Below, piece by piece: positions 9,200 to 16,826 of a stretch of 64,000 nucleotides of DNA; within the stretch, counting starts at the first letter, position 1; each line of letters starts with the position of its first letter. This DNA is from Mucilaginibacter roseus (lineage in GTDB: Bacteria; Bacteroidota; Bacteroidia; Sphingobacteriales; Sphingobacteriaceae): the NCBI RefSeq assembly GCF_021215455.1, contig NZ_JAJPWV010000003.1:372001-436000 (forward strand), read 5' to 3'. Made by a program: the position numbers and the translations under genes. The notes beneath the pieces are model-generated. The model saw nothing but the letters and a program-made list of their open reading frames with translations. It did not search any database and had not been told where the DNA came from.

Positions 9200-9901
9200 A
9201 TGCAAAACAGATCGAACACGGGTATTATAGTCGCGCTTATTGTGATTGGCTGCTGGGCAACGTCCATCGTGATGTTAATGCAATGGACGGTCGATTTTGC
9301 TAATCCGCTGCTTTACCTGTTCATCCTATTGCAAGTGCACCTGTACACCGGCCTTTTCATTACAGCCCATGATGCCATGCACGGCACGGTATCATCTAAC
9401 AAAGGCCTGAATAATGCCATTGGCTTCATCAGTACATTTCTATATGCCTCGTTCTGGTACCCGCATCTACATAAAAAGCACCATATGCACCACCGGCATG
9501 TGCATACCGATGACGATCCGGATTATCATCACGGTAGTTTTTTAAGCTGGTATGCGCGTTTTATACGCAACTATCTATCCATTTGGCAGATCGTTATTAT
9601 GGCGGCTGCATTCAATATTCTTAAACTATGGATACCTGAGCCAAACCTAATCCTCTTCTGGGTGGTGCCGTCTTTATTGAGCACTCTTCAATTATTTTAC
9701 TTCGGCACGTATCTGCCCCATAAAGGCGAACACGATAACCATCACCAAGCCCGCAGCCAGCGCCGTAACCATGTTTGGGCATTTATAAGCTGTTATTTTT
9801 TTGGCTATCATTACGAGCATCACGAGTCGCCGGCAACACCTTGGTGGCAATTGTGGAAAGCGCCTCTCCCGCCTCAATCGCAGGCAAACGGCAAACATTG
9901 A
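9200..9901 (+). CDS. crtW: CrtW-type beta-carotene ketolase (fatty-acid-desaturase fold)
   Basis: A 233-residue membrane di-iron oxygenase. Histidine boxes: HDAMH (57-61), HLHKKHHMHH (89-98) and YHYEHH (203-208), with the CrtW-like FGTYLPH (168-174) and terminal PWWQLW. Four hydrophobic segments (about 8-30, 36-56, 130-145, 150-172) place the metal centre at the cytoplasmic face. CrtW enzymes add 4-keto groups to beta-ionone rings (canthaxanthin, astaxanthin). The length and LPH/EHH pattern favour CrtW over a fatty-acid desaturase, but substrate cannot be read from sequence. The only other carotenoid gene in the window is the desaturase at 25982, so the pathway genes are dispersed. Confidence 0.8.
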   Translation: MQNRSNTGIIVALIVIGCWATSIVMLMQWTVDFANPLLYLFILLQVHLYTGLFITAHDAMHGTVSSNKGLNNAIGFISTFLYASFWYPHLHKKHHMHHRHVHTDDDPDYHHGSFLSWYARFIRNYLSIWQIVIMAAAFNILKLWIPEPNLILFWVVPSLLSTLQLFYFGTYLPHKGEHDNHHQARSQRRNHVWAFISCYFFGYHYEHHESPATPWWQLWKAPLPPQSQANGKH

Positions 9902-9946
9902 TATACTACCCACCGCGGTAAGTCGTTTTAGGTTAAACAATCACTT

Positions 9947-10447
9947 ATGCTTAAAACAGTAATAACATTATCTTTTATTACCATCCTTTCGGCAGGTGCA
10001 ATCGCTCAAACAGATAGCGCCACTAAGCCATCAGAAGTAAAAACACTCAGCCTTAAACAATATGATGCCCTGCAAAAGGGCGACGACCTGTATAACATGA
10101 GCTGGGCAGCGGAGCTGAACCATTACCCTGCGCCGGATAAAGTACTTGCCGTAAAGGATAAGTTAAAGCTGGACGATGCGCAGGTAAGCAAAATAACCGC
10201 CATCAATACCGAGCTGATCCGTAAGAAAAAAGAGATGGGCGTATTCATCATCCGTAATGAGCGGGCAATTGACAGCCTTTTCCGGATAAAAAAGATTAAC
10301 GACGGCAACCTGATCTATTACACTAACCGCTACGGCATATACCAGGGTGAACTGCGAAATGCTATTTTGCAGGCATGCCTCAAGACACAGAAACTGCTTA
10401 CAGTAAAGCAAATAAATAAGTTTGAGCGTTTACAGGAGAACAAATAA
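9947..10447 (+). CDS. Secreted Spy/CpxP-like (LTXXQ-type) protein
   Basis: A 166-residue exported protein with signal peptide MLKTVITLSFITILSAGAIAQ. The mature part is predicted largely helical. It carries two weak LTxxQ-like elements, LKLDDAQVSKI near residue 75 and LLTVKQINKFERL at the C-terminus, the layout of the Spy/CpxP family of periplasmic chaperones and metal/stress sensors. The similarity is by pattern only. It sits between crtW and accA, 45 bases after crtW, with no terminator seen. Confidence 0.65.
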   Translation: MLKTVITLSFITILSAGAIAQTDSATKPSEVKTLSLKQYDALQKGDDLYNMSWAAELNHYPAPDKVLAVKDKLKLDDAQVSKITAINTELIRKKKEMGVFIIRNERAIDSLFRIKKINDGNLIYYTNRYGIYQGELRNAILQACLKTQKLLTVKQINKFERLQENK

Positions 10448-10497
10448 CGATTTGCCGTTGCTTTTATTTAACTTTGGCGCGTGATTGATAGAGTTGT

Positions 10498-11493
10498 ATG
10501 AAAATTTCATTTGATTTTGAGAAACCGTTAGCCGAACTGCAACAGCAGATTGACAAGGTTGTACAAATAGAAGATAAAAACAAGCTGGATATGTCGGCCA
10601 CTATTGCTGAGCTGCAAACCAAGCTTGAACAAGCACAAAAAGATATTTATGGCAACCTTACCGGTTGGCAAAAGGTGCAGATATCCCGTCATCCGGAGCG
10701 CCCTTATACTTTACAGTATATAGAGCTGATGTGTGATGATTTTATTGAGCTGCACGGCGACCGTACCGTGGGTGATGATAAAGCCATTGTAGGTGGTTTT
10801 GCTACCCTTGGCGGCCAAACGGTAATGATCATCGGCCATCAAAAGGGACGTAATACCAAAGAGCGCCAGTTCCGCAACTTTGGTATGGCCAACCCCGAGG
10901 GCTACCGCAAAGCTTTGCGACTGATGAAACTGGCCGAGAAATTTAACAAGCCTGTTATTACGTTAATCGATACCCCCGGAGCCTATCCCGGCCTGGAAGC
11001 CGAGGAACGCGGACAAGGCGAAGCCATTGCCCGCAACCTGCTGGAAATGTCGGTACTTAAAGTTCCGGTTATCTGCGTTATCATTGGCGAGGGTGCATCG
11101 GGCGGTGCATTGGGTATTGGCATTGGCGATAGAGTACTGATGCTGGATAACTCTTGGTATTCAGTTATCTCTCCGGAGAACTGCTCGACCATTCTTTGGA
11201 AAACCTGGGAAAACAAGGAGCGCGCGGCAGAAGTATTAAAATTAACCTCCACCGAGATGCTAAAGAACAAGCTGATTGACGGCGTGGTTAAGGAGCCTCT
11301 TGGCGGTGCCCATCAGGATCCGGTGGCTATGGCTACTATCCTGAAAAAGCAATTGATTAAGGAACTTAAAGAGCTTAAACAAAAAGACGTTAATCAACTG
11401 GTTTCGGAGCGTATCGACAAATTCGGTTCAATGGGTGTTGTTATTGAGGATGAGCCTGAAGTTGCCGAGCCAGCGGCTAAACAACCGGAATAA
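10498..11493 (+). CDS. accA: Acetyl-CoA carboxylase carboxyltransferase, alpha subunit
   Basis: Half of the carboxyltransferase that makes malonyl-CoA for fatty-acid synthesis; partners with AccD, with BCCP/AccC elsewhere. A 331-residue protein of the crotonase fold: coiled N-terminus ([15 protein letters not shown]), the motif [16 protein letters not shown], and the oxyanion/CoA region [16 protein letters not shown], all diagnostic. The C-terminal dozen residues ([15 protein letters not shown]) extend slightly past the usual 317-319 residues. TAACTTTG at 10469-10476 is an exact -7 element 22 bases before the ATG, but no proper -33 was found. A strong terminator follows. Confidence 0.96.
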   Translation: MKISFDFEKPLAELQQQIDKVVQIEDKNKLDMSATIAELQTKLEQAQKDIYGNLTGWQKVQISRHPERPYTLQYIELMCDDFIELHGDRTVGDDKAIVGGFATLGGQTVMIIGHQKGRNTKERQFRNFGMANPEGYRKALRLMKLAEKFNKPVITLIDTPGAYPGLEAEERGQGEAIARNLLEMSVLKVPVICVIIGEGASGGALGIGIGDRVLMLDNSWYSVISPENCSTILWKTWENKERAAEVLKLTSTEMLKNKLIDGVVKEPLGGAHQDPVAMATILKKQLIKELKELKQKDVNQLVSERIDKFGSMGVVIEDEPEVAEPAAKQPE

Positions 11494-11507
11494 AATATTT
11501 AAACAAT

Positions 11508-11548
11508 ATAAACAAGAAAAGCGGCCATAAGCCGCTTTTCTTGTTTAT
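11508..11548. terminator. Bidirectional terminator between accA and the DUF2723 gene
   Basis: A perfect 18-bp stem (ATAAACAAGAAAAGCGGC and its complement) with a 5-base loop, A-rich on the left and T-rich on the right. It can therefore stop transcription of accA and of the convergent gene ending at 11561. Confidence 0.88.
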
Positions 11549-11560
11549 ATACCCCGGCAA

Positions 11561-14500
11561 TTATTGCTGAGGTACACCAAACTTGCTACTGAAGCTTTTT
11601 AGCTGATCAGCGTACTTTTTGTTTAATGTAGTTTGATGGAAATCTTTGGTTAAACCAACCAGGCCATTAAGTAATGACATGGTGAACTGCATATCTCTAT
11701 CTGAACCTGATGAATCGCCGTTTTGCATAGTAGCATACCTATAATCCAACATGTTTACCAGGTAATCATCAATTTGCTCGGCCAGCTTATTGCCTATCTT
11801 AAATTCGCCTACGCGGTAAGCGCTTTCGAGCAGGTAATACTTGCGCACGGCAACTTCCTGTACCGGTATGTCCGTCGGCATTTCGGCATCGTATTTAGCT
11901 AAAAGTTTTTTAACCTGATCGTTCTTACCTTCTTTAATCAGGTTATCAGCCAGGTTCATGTACATACGCGAAATAAGCGGATAGAACATCGTCAGCGACT
12001 CATGATCCAGGTATTTGGCCGTTTTAAAGTTGCCGTATTTAAACTTGTTTACCATGTTGTCATACATCTTTTGGCTGTTGGTGGCCTCTAACGGCGCAAC
12101 GGTGGTATCCGGTTTAATCGGCATCAGGTGGTATGCAAAACCTTCGTTATACAAATAACGGTCAAGGCCTATCATGTTGTCGCTGCCCACGGTTACGGCA
12201 AAGTAAATCGGGCGCTTCCAATCGTTATGTGCCAGTATATCCATCAGGGCAAGGTTATCCTTGGTGATGTAATTGCCGGGGTAAGTCCATTCAATAGCAG
12301 TTTCGGCTTGTGCCGCCTTATCAGTCGGGATAGCGCCTGATTTGATGGCTTCGTTGGCATCAACCGCAAGTTTGAACTTTTTAGTTGGCAGGTAGTTAGT
12401 TTTTTCGCCGCTTTGCAATTCAGCCATAGCCCGCGGATCGTCAGACGTAATAAAGTCAAACAACTCCTTAATATCCGTAGAACCCGGCACATTGCCATCG
12501 CTGTAATAAATTACATCGCGCACGCCGGCCTGGAACTTCTCGTTAGGCATCGATATTGGCAACGGTGCCGACTCATTCATTTTTTCCTTCATCTGGCGGA
12601 TGTACCAATCGGTACCCAGCAAGCTCAGGTTAACAATGCGCACGTCAGGCCTTACACCTTCAACTTCCTGTATGTACCAAAGCGGATAGGTGTCATTATC
12701 ACCGTAAACAAACAATATAGCATTTGGCGCGCATGAGTTAAGGTAGTTATAAGCCATATCATGCGGGGTGAGCTTGGTAGAGCGGTCATGATCGTCCCAC
12801 TCCTGACTGGCCATTAATGCCGGCGCTGCAAGCAAACAAACCGCAGTTGATATTACCGCAGCTGTTTTAGCATTCAATCTGCTCAATATTTCGGCAATAA
12901 ATAATACGCCCAGGCCGATCCATATGGCAAAGGCGTAGAACGAGCCTGCGTAAGCATAATCACGTTCACGTGGCTGCAGCGGATCCTGGTTAAGGTAAAG
13001 CACAATAGCCAAACCCGTAAAAAAGAATAACACGCCCACAATACCTGCATCCTTTTGGTTACGGCGGAAGTGGTATACCGCACCCATCAAACCAATGATC
13101 AGCGGAAGCGCATATAAACGATTGTACGATTTGCTTTTGGTTACTGAATATGGTAAGGGCTGGTTGGCACGATAGCCGGTTACCCAGTTACCATCAATAC
13201 CGCCGGCATCAACCTGTCCGTCCTGCTCATTGGTACGGCCAACAAAGTTCCATAAAAAGTAGCGGGTATACATTTGAGTAACCTGCCACGTCCAGAAAAA
13301 TTTAAAGTTGGTCACCATATTCGGACTTTCTTCTGCACCGAGGCCTGTCCACTGGCGGTAGAATTGCGCATGGTTCGGCTTATCGCTGAACATGCGCGGG
13401 AAGAACGTATTACGGTCGTAAATATTTTTGATTTTTGTGCCGGCAACCTCGTATTTCTCTTTACCGCGACGATAAATTTTAGCACCCTCTTTCTGGTCGG
13501 TTAGTTTTGAATCAAAGAACTGGCCGTAAAGCAGCGGGGTATCGCCATACTGGTCGCGGTTCAGGTAACCGTTCAGGGCGAATGCATCCTGCGGATCGCT
13601 ATTGTTCAGATTGGTACCCGCTTTAGCACGTATTACGATCATCACAAATGAACTGTAGCCAAACAGGATAAAGGCTAAACAAACCAGAAAGCTATTTAAA
13701 GCGAAACGCTTTTCGCGAATTTTAACCACATACTCTAAAAACGCCAGTACTGCAACAGCCACAACAACGCCCACAATACCGCTGCTGATGCCTGCAAGCA
13801 ATACAAAACATACGGCTGCGGCTATTATGGCAGGCTTAACCGGGTTAATGGTATAATATATACCTGTTACCAGCAAGGCTATCAGCAACACAAAAAAGGT
13901 TATGGCACCTGAGCCAAAGCCTAAGCCAAGCGTATTTACAAACAACAGGTCAGAGAATGCGGCACCTTTAACGGTGAACTGGATAACGCCCCACAGCACA
14001 AACGCCACGGCTACAATACCACCAAAAAACCAAAGTAACGCACCTTTTGAGGTAGCTTTATCGGCCTTGCGGAAGTAGATAACCAACGCGATAGCCGGTA
14101 TAACCAGTAAGTTAAGTAAGTGTATACCGATAGATAAGCCCATGATGTAGGCAATGAAAACTATCCAGCGATTAGCGTGCGGTTCATCGGCATGGGCTTC
14201 CCATTTCAGGATGGCCCAGAAAACGATAGCTGTACATAATGACGATTCGGCATAAACTTCCGACTCAACGGCCGAGAACCAGAACGTATCAGAGAAAGTA
14301 TAAGCCAGTGAACCTACCAGGCCCGCACCTATTATAAGGATGATGTTAGCTGTAGTAATTTGAACGCCCGGTTTTACCAGCAGTTTTTTTGCAAGCGCGG
14401 TTATCGTCCAGAACAGGAACAATATGGTAGCGCTGCTCGACAGGGCTGATGCCATGTTGGTAAAATAGGCAACCTTGGCGTTATCGCCCATGGAAAGCAG

Positions 14501-14698
14501 GGAGAAAACCTTACCGATCATGGTAAACAGCGGCGCGCCGGGCTGGTGGGCCACCTGCAACCGGTAGATACAGGCAATAAACTCGCCGCAATCCCAAAAA
14601 CTGGTTGATGGCTCGAGCGTTAAAACGTAGGTAACGGTGGCTATTAAAAAGGCCAGCCAACCAAAAAGATTGTTTATCTTGTTGTAATTCATCGTCAA
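11561..14698 (-). CDS. DUF2723 multi-pass membrane protein (GT117-like)
   Basis: A 1045-residue inner-membrane protein. The N-terminal half has about a dozen hydrophobic segments and the hallmark TLEPSTSFWDCGEFIA (acidic D36 and E39 in the first periplasmic loop), as in GT-C glycosyltransferases. The C-terminal part (about 620-1045) is soluble and contains NAILFVYGDNDTYPLWYIQEVEGVRPDVRIVNLSLL-type sequence followed by helical repeats. The family includes human TMEM260, a protein O-mannosyltransferase, so a role in protein O-glycosylation is plausible but inferred. ATG 14698 (MTMNYNKINN) or 14692 could be used. It is monocistronic, ending at a bidirectional terminator. Confidence 0.88.
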   Translation of the reverse strand: MTMNYNKINNLFGWLAFLIATVTYVLTLEPSTSFWDCGEFIACIYRLQVAHQPGAPLFTMIGKVFSLLSMGDNAKVAYFTNMASALSSSATILFLFWTITALAKKLLVKPGVQITTANIILIIGAGLVGSLAYTFSDTFWFSAVESEVYAESSLCTAIVFWAILKWEAHADEPHANRWIVFIAYIMGLSIGIHLLNLLVIPAIALVIYFRKADKATSKGALLWFFGGIVAVAFVLWGVIQFTVKGAAFSDLLFVNTLGLGFGSGAITFFVLLIALLVTGIYYTINPVKPAIIAAAVCFVLLAGISSGIVGVVVAVAVLAFLEYVVKIREKRFALNSFLVCLAFILFGYSSFVMIVIRAKAGTNLNNSDPQDAFALNGYLNRDQYGDTPLLYGQFFDSKLTDQKEGAKIYRRGKEKYEVAGTKIKNIYDRNTFFPRMFSDKPNHAQFYRQWTGLGAEESPNMVTNFKFFWTWQVTQMYTRYFLWNFVGRTNEQDGQVDAGGIDGNWVTGYRANQPLPYSVTKSKSYNRLYALPLIIGLMGAVYHFRRNQKDAGIVGVLFFFTGLAIVLYLNQDPLQPRERDYAYAGSFYAFAIWIGLGVLFIAEILSRLNAKTAAVISTAVCLLAAPALMASQEWDDHDRSTKLTPHDMAYNYLNSCAPNAILFVYGDNDTYPLWYIQEVEGVRPDVRIVNLSLLGTDWYIRQMKEKMNESAPLPISMPNEKFQAGVRDVIYYSDGNVPGSTDIKELFDFITSDDPRAMAELQSGEKTNYLPTKKFKLAVDANEAIKSGAIPTDKAAQAETAIEWTYPGNYITKDNLALMDILAHNDWKRPIYFAVTVGSDNMIGLDRYLYNEGFAYHLMPIKPDTTVAPLEATNSQKMYDNMVNKFKYGNFKTAKYLDHESLTMFYPLISRMYMNLADNLIKEGKNDQVKKLLAKYDAEMPTDIPVQEVAVRKYYLLESAYRVGEFKIGNKLAEQIDDYLVNMLDYRYATMQNGDSSGSDRDMQFTMSLLNGLVGLTKDFHQTTLNKKYADQLKSFSSKFGVPQQ

Positions 14699-14840
14699 AT
14701 GATATAAGTACTATACGGCTTTACAAGCTGCCGAAAATAACAAACTATCCTTAATGTTACTATTAAAAACTTAGCTGTTAACATAATTTAACGCTGTAAC
14801 CGGGTGCAACAAAATGGCTTATGATTTTTTTTCAAAAAAA

Positions 14841-14872
14841 TTTTTAGCATTTCAAAAAACGTCTTACATTTG
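14841..14872 (+). promoter_or_regulatory. Promoter of tRNA-Gln
   Basis: TACATTTG at 14865-14872 is an exact TAnnTTTG -7 element. The -33 region is a T-rich tract (TTTTTAG) about 19 bases upstream, inside a run of A/T stretches. Transcription would start about 30 bases before the mature tRNA. Confidence 0.55.
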
Positions 14873-14907
14873 CATTCCGTTCAGAAAAGCAATTATCTAA
14901 CGGAGAT

Positions 14908-14978
14908 TGCCTGATAGTATAATGGTAGTACGACGGTTTTTGGTACCGTTTGTCTTGGTTCGAATCCAGGTCGGGCAA
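14908..14978 (+). tRNA. tRNA-Gln (anticodon TTG)
   Basis: All arms can be drawn: acceptor TGCCTGA with TCGGGCA (one T-G wobble), D-arm with AATGGTAGTA, anticodon stem ACGGT/ACCGT closing loop TTTTGGT with anticodon TTG at its centre, and a T-arm with GGTTCGAATCC. The discriminator base is A and CCA is not encoded. The anticodon reads CAA, and CAG by wobble. It is a lone tRNA with its own promoter upstream. Confidence 0.95.
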
Positions 14979-14988
14979 CAACAAAAAG

Positions 14989-15046
14989 ATTCGGATTTTG
15001 AATTTTCAGTTTCGGCTTAAACCGATAGAGAATTTGAAATCCGAAT
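14989..15046 (+). terminator. Long hairpin downstream of tRNA-Gln, probable terminator or processing site
   Basis: ATTCGGATTTTGAATTTTC (14989-15007) pairs almost perfectly with GAATTTGAAATCCGAAT (15030-15046), with a second short stem TCGG/CCGA inside the loop. A T-rich tract GTGTTTTTAAGG follows. It is longer and less G/C-rich than the other terminators in this window. Confidence 0.55.
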
Positions 15047-15100
15047 TGTGTTTTTAAGGTTTTATACAAACAAACGTAGCTGCTTAAAACGGTGGTTGCC

Positions 15101-15108
15101 TAAGTTTG
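15101..15108 (+). promoter_or_regulatory. Candidate -7 element of the prs promoter
   Basis: TAAGTTTG is an exact TAnnTTTG match 13 bases before the prs ATG, which implies a very short leader. No TTTG was found at the -33 distance. Confidence 0.4.
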
Positions 15109-15121
15109 AAATCTAAATAAA

Positions 15122-16066
15122 ATGCCGTTACAGTTCAACCCTGTTAAATTATTCTCCGGAATAGGTTCGAGGCAGCTGGCCATTGATATATCGGCAAGCT
15201 ATGGCCGTGAACTTGGTGAAGTTGTCCTTTCACGCTTTAGCGATGGCGAATTTCAGCCCCACTTTAATGAGTCGGTACGCGGTTGCGATGTATTTTTAAT
15301 ACAATCAACCAACCAGCCTACTGATAACCTGATGGAGTTGCTGATGCTGATTGATGCGGCACGCCGCGCTTCGGCACATTATGTAACGGCGGTTATACCT
15401 TATTTTGGATTAGCCAGGCAAGACCGTAAGGACAAACCGCGTGTAGCCATTGGTGCCAAGCTGGTTGCCAATTTGCTGGTTGCAGCGGGCATTAACCGCA
15501 TCATGACCATGGATTTGCACGCAGCGCAGATACAGGGCTTTTTTGATGTTCCGGTTGATCACCTGGACGCCTCGGTAATATTTGTGCCTTATATTAAAAG
15601 CCTTGGGCTTGAAAACCTGACCATTGCATCGCCGGACATGGGCGGCTCATACCGCGCACGCAGCTTTGCCAAGTTTTTTAACGCCGAGGTGGTTATTTGC
15701 GATAAACGCCGCAAACGCGCAAACGAGATCGAATCAATGACGGTGATAGGCGACGTGGTTGACCAGGACATTGTTTTGATAGATGATATTTGCGATACGG
15801 CCGGCACCCTGTCTAAAGCGGCAGGACTGATCATGGAGCGCGGCGCGCGTAGTGTAAGGGCTGTGTGTACTCATCCGGTATTATCGGGCAAGGCGTATGA
15901 AACTATCGAGAACTCGGCTTTAACTGAGCTGATTGTGACTGATACCATACCGCTTAAGCACGAAAGTGACAAGATCAGGGTTTTATCAACCGCGGAGCTG
16001 TTTGCCAAGGCAATAGCTAACGTTAACGAGCATGGCTCAATAAGCCAGCTGTTTAAAGTAGATTAA
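15122..16066 (+). CDS. prs: Ribose-phosphate pyrophosphokinase (PRPP synthase)
   Basis: Makes PRPP from ribose-5-phosphate and ATP for purine, pyrimidine, histidine, tryptophan and NAD synthesis. The 314-residue length is normal. Visible: an N-terminal FSGIGSRQLAIDIS segment, the RQDRKDKPR flexible loop, the MDLHAAQIQGFF motif, DHLDAS, and the PRPP-binding loop DDICDTAGT around residues 221-229. The 10-residue extension before the first conserved strand is slight. It is followed after 99 bases by rplY, with two hairpins between, in a prs-rplY-pth order seen in many bacteria. Confidence 0.96.
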   Translation: MPLQFNPVKLFSGIGSRQLAIDISASYGRELGEVVLSRFSDGEFQPHFNESVRGCDVFLIQSTNQPTDNLMELLMLIDAARRASAHYVTAVIPYFGLARQDRKDKPRVAIGAKLVANLLVAAGINRIMTMDLHAAQIQGFFDVPVDHLDASVIFVPYIKSLGLENLTIASPDMGGSYRARSFAKFFNAEVVICDKRRKRANEIESMTVIGDVVDQDIVLIDDICDTAGTLSKAAGLIMERGARSVRAVCTHPVLSGKAYETIENSALTELIVTDTIPLKHESDKIRVLSTAELFAKAIANVNEHGSISQLFKVD

Positions 16067-16079
16067 AAGAAAAAATATA

Positions 16080-16138
16080 GTTCATGCTGATAATAATCGA
16101 CATGAACAGATAAAGAGCTTATGGCGATAGGACGCCAT
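16080..16138 (+). promoter_or_regulatory. Two consecutive hairpins in the rplY leader
   Basis: GTTCATG (16080-16086) pairs with CATGAAC (16101-16107), and ATGGCG (16121-16126) pairs with CGCCAT (16133-16138). Neither is followed by a T run, so they do not look like terminators. They lie between prs and the L25 start and may be a ribosomal-protein leader structure or an RNA-processing site. Confidence 0.4.
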
Positions 16139-16165
16139 GAATTAAATAAATAACAATAAATAAAA

Positions 16166-16747
16166 ATGAAATCATTTGCTATTAGCGGTTCTCCGAGAGA
16201 GAACGTAGGGAAAAGAGATGCTAAAGAGCTGCGCTACCAAAGCCAGGTGCCTGCAGTTCTGTACGGAGGTGAAACTCAAACTCACTTCTCAGTATCCGCA
16301 GCTGATTTGAAAGCCGTTGTTTACACACCGGTTGTTCACTTCATCGACCTTGACATTGCCGGTACTAAAACACAGGCTATTATTAAAGATATTCAGTTTC
16401 ACCCGTTAACTGAACAACTTTTACACGTTGACTTTTTACAGCTTGACGAGAACAAACCAATTGCTATCGAAATCCCTGTAAAATTAACCGGTACATCTCC
16501 GGGTGTAAAAGTAGGTGGTAAACTGGTTCAAAAACTGCGTAAACTGCGTGTTAAAGGGTTACCTAAAGATCACCTGGATAACATTGAAGTTAGCATCGAG
16601 GAACTTGAAGTTGGTAAATCAGTTCGCGTTCGCGATATTAAATTAGATAACCTGGTTATCACCAACGCTCAGGAAGATACGATTGTATCAGTAACTACTT
16701 CACGTGCGTTACGTCAGGCTGAGCAGGAAGCTGCCAAAGGCAAATAA
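16166..16747 (+). CDS. rplY: 50S ribosomal protein L25 (Ctc/TL5 long form)
   Basis: Binds 5S rRNA in the large ribosomal subunit. The 193 residues comprise the N-terminal L25 beta-barrel (about 1-92, GKRDAKELRYQSQVPAVLYGG and ... LLHVDFLQL) and the C-terminal TL5/Ctc beta domain (about 93-185, IPVKLTGTSPGVKVGGKLVQ), so it is the long general-stress-protein form rather than the short enteric form. A disordered Gln/Glu/Ala tail closes the protein. A bidirectional terminator follows at 16775. Confidence 0.95.
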   Translation: MKSFAISGSPRENVGKRDAKELRYQSQVPAVLYGGETQTHFSVSAADLKAVVYTPVVHFIDLDIAGTKTQAIIKDIQFHPLTEQLLHVDFLQLDENKPIAIEIPVKLTGTSPGVKVGGKLVQKLRKLRVKGLPKDHLDNIEVSIEELEVGKSVRVRDIKLDNLVITNAQEDTIVSVTTSRALRQAEQEAAKGK

Positions 16748-16774
16748 TCTCAGATAGCGATATCTGCAATTAAT

Positions 16775-16809
16775 AAAAAAGCGGTAAGGATAATCCTTAC
16801 CGCTTTTTT
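16775..16809. terminator. Bidirectional terminator between rplY and an outer-membrane protein gene
   Basis: AAAAAAGCGGTAAGGA pairs with TCCTTACCGCTTTTTT around a 3-base loop. A on one side and T on the other serve both convergent genes. Confidence 0.88.
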
Positions 16810-16826
16810 TTGTGACCTGATTTTTT

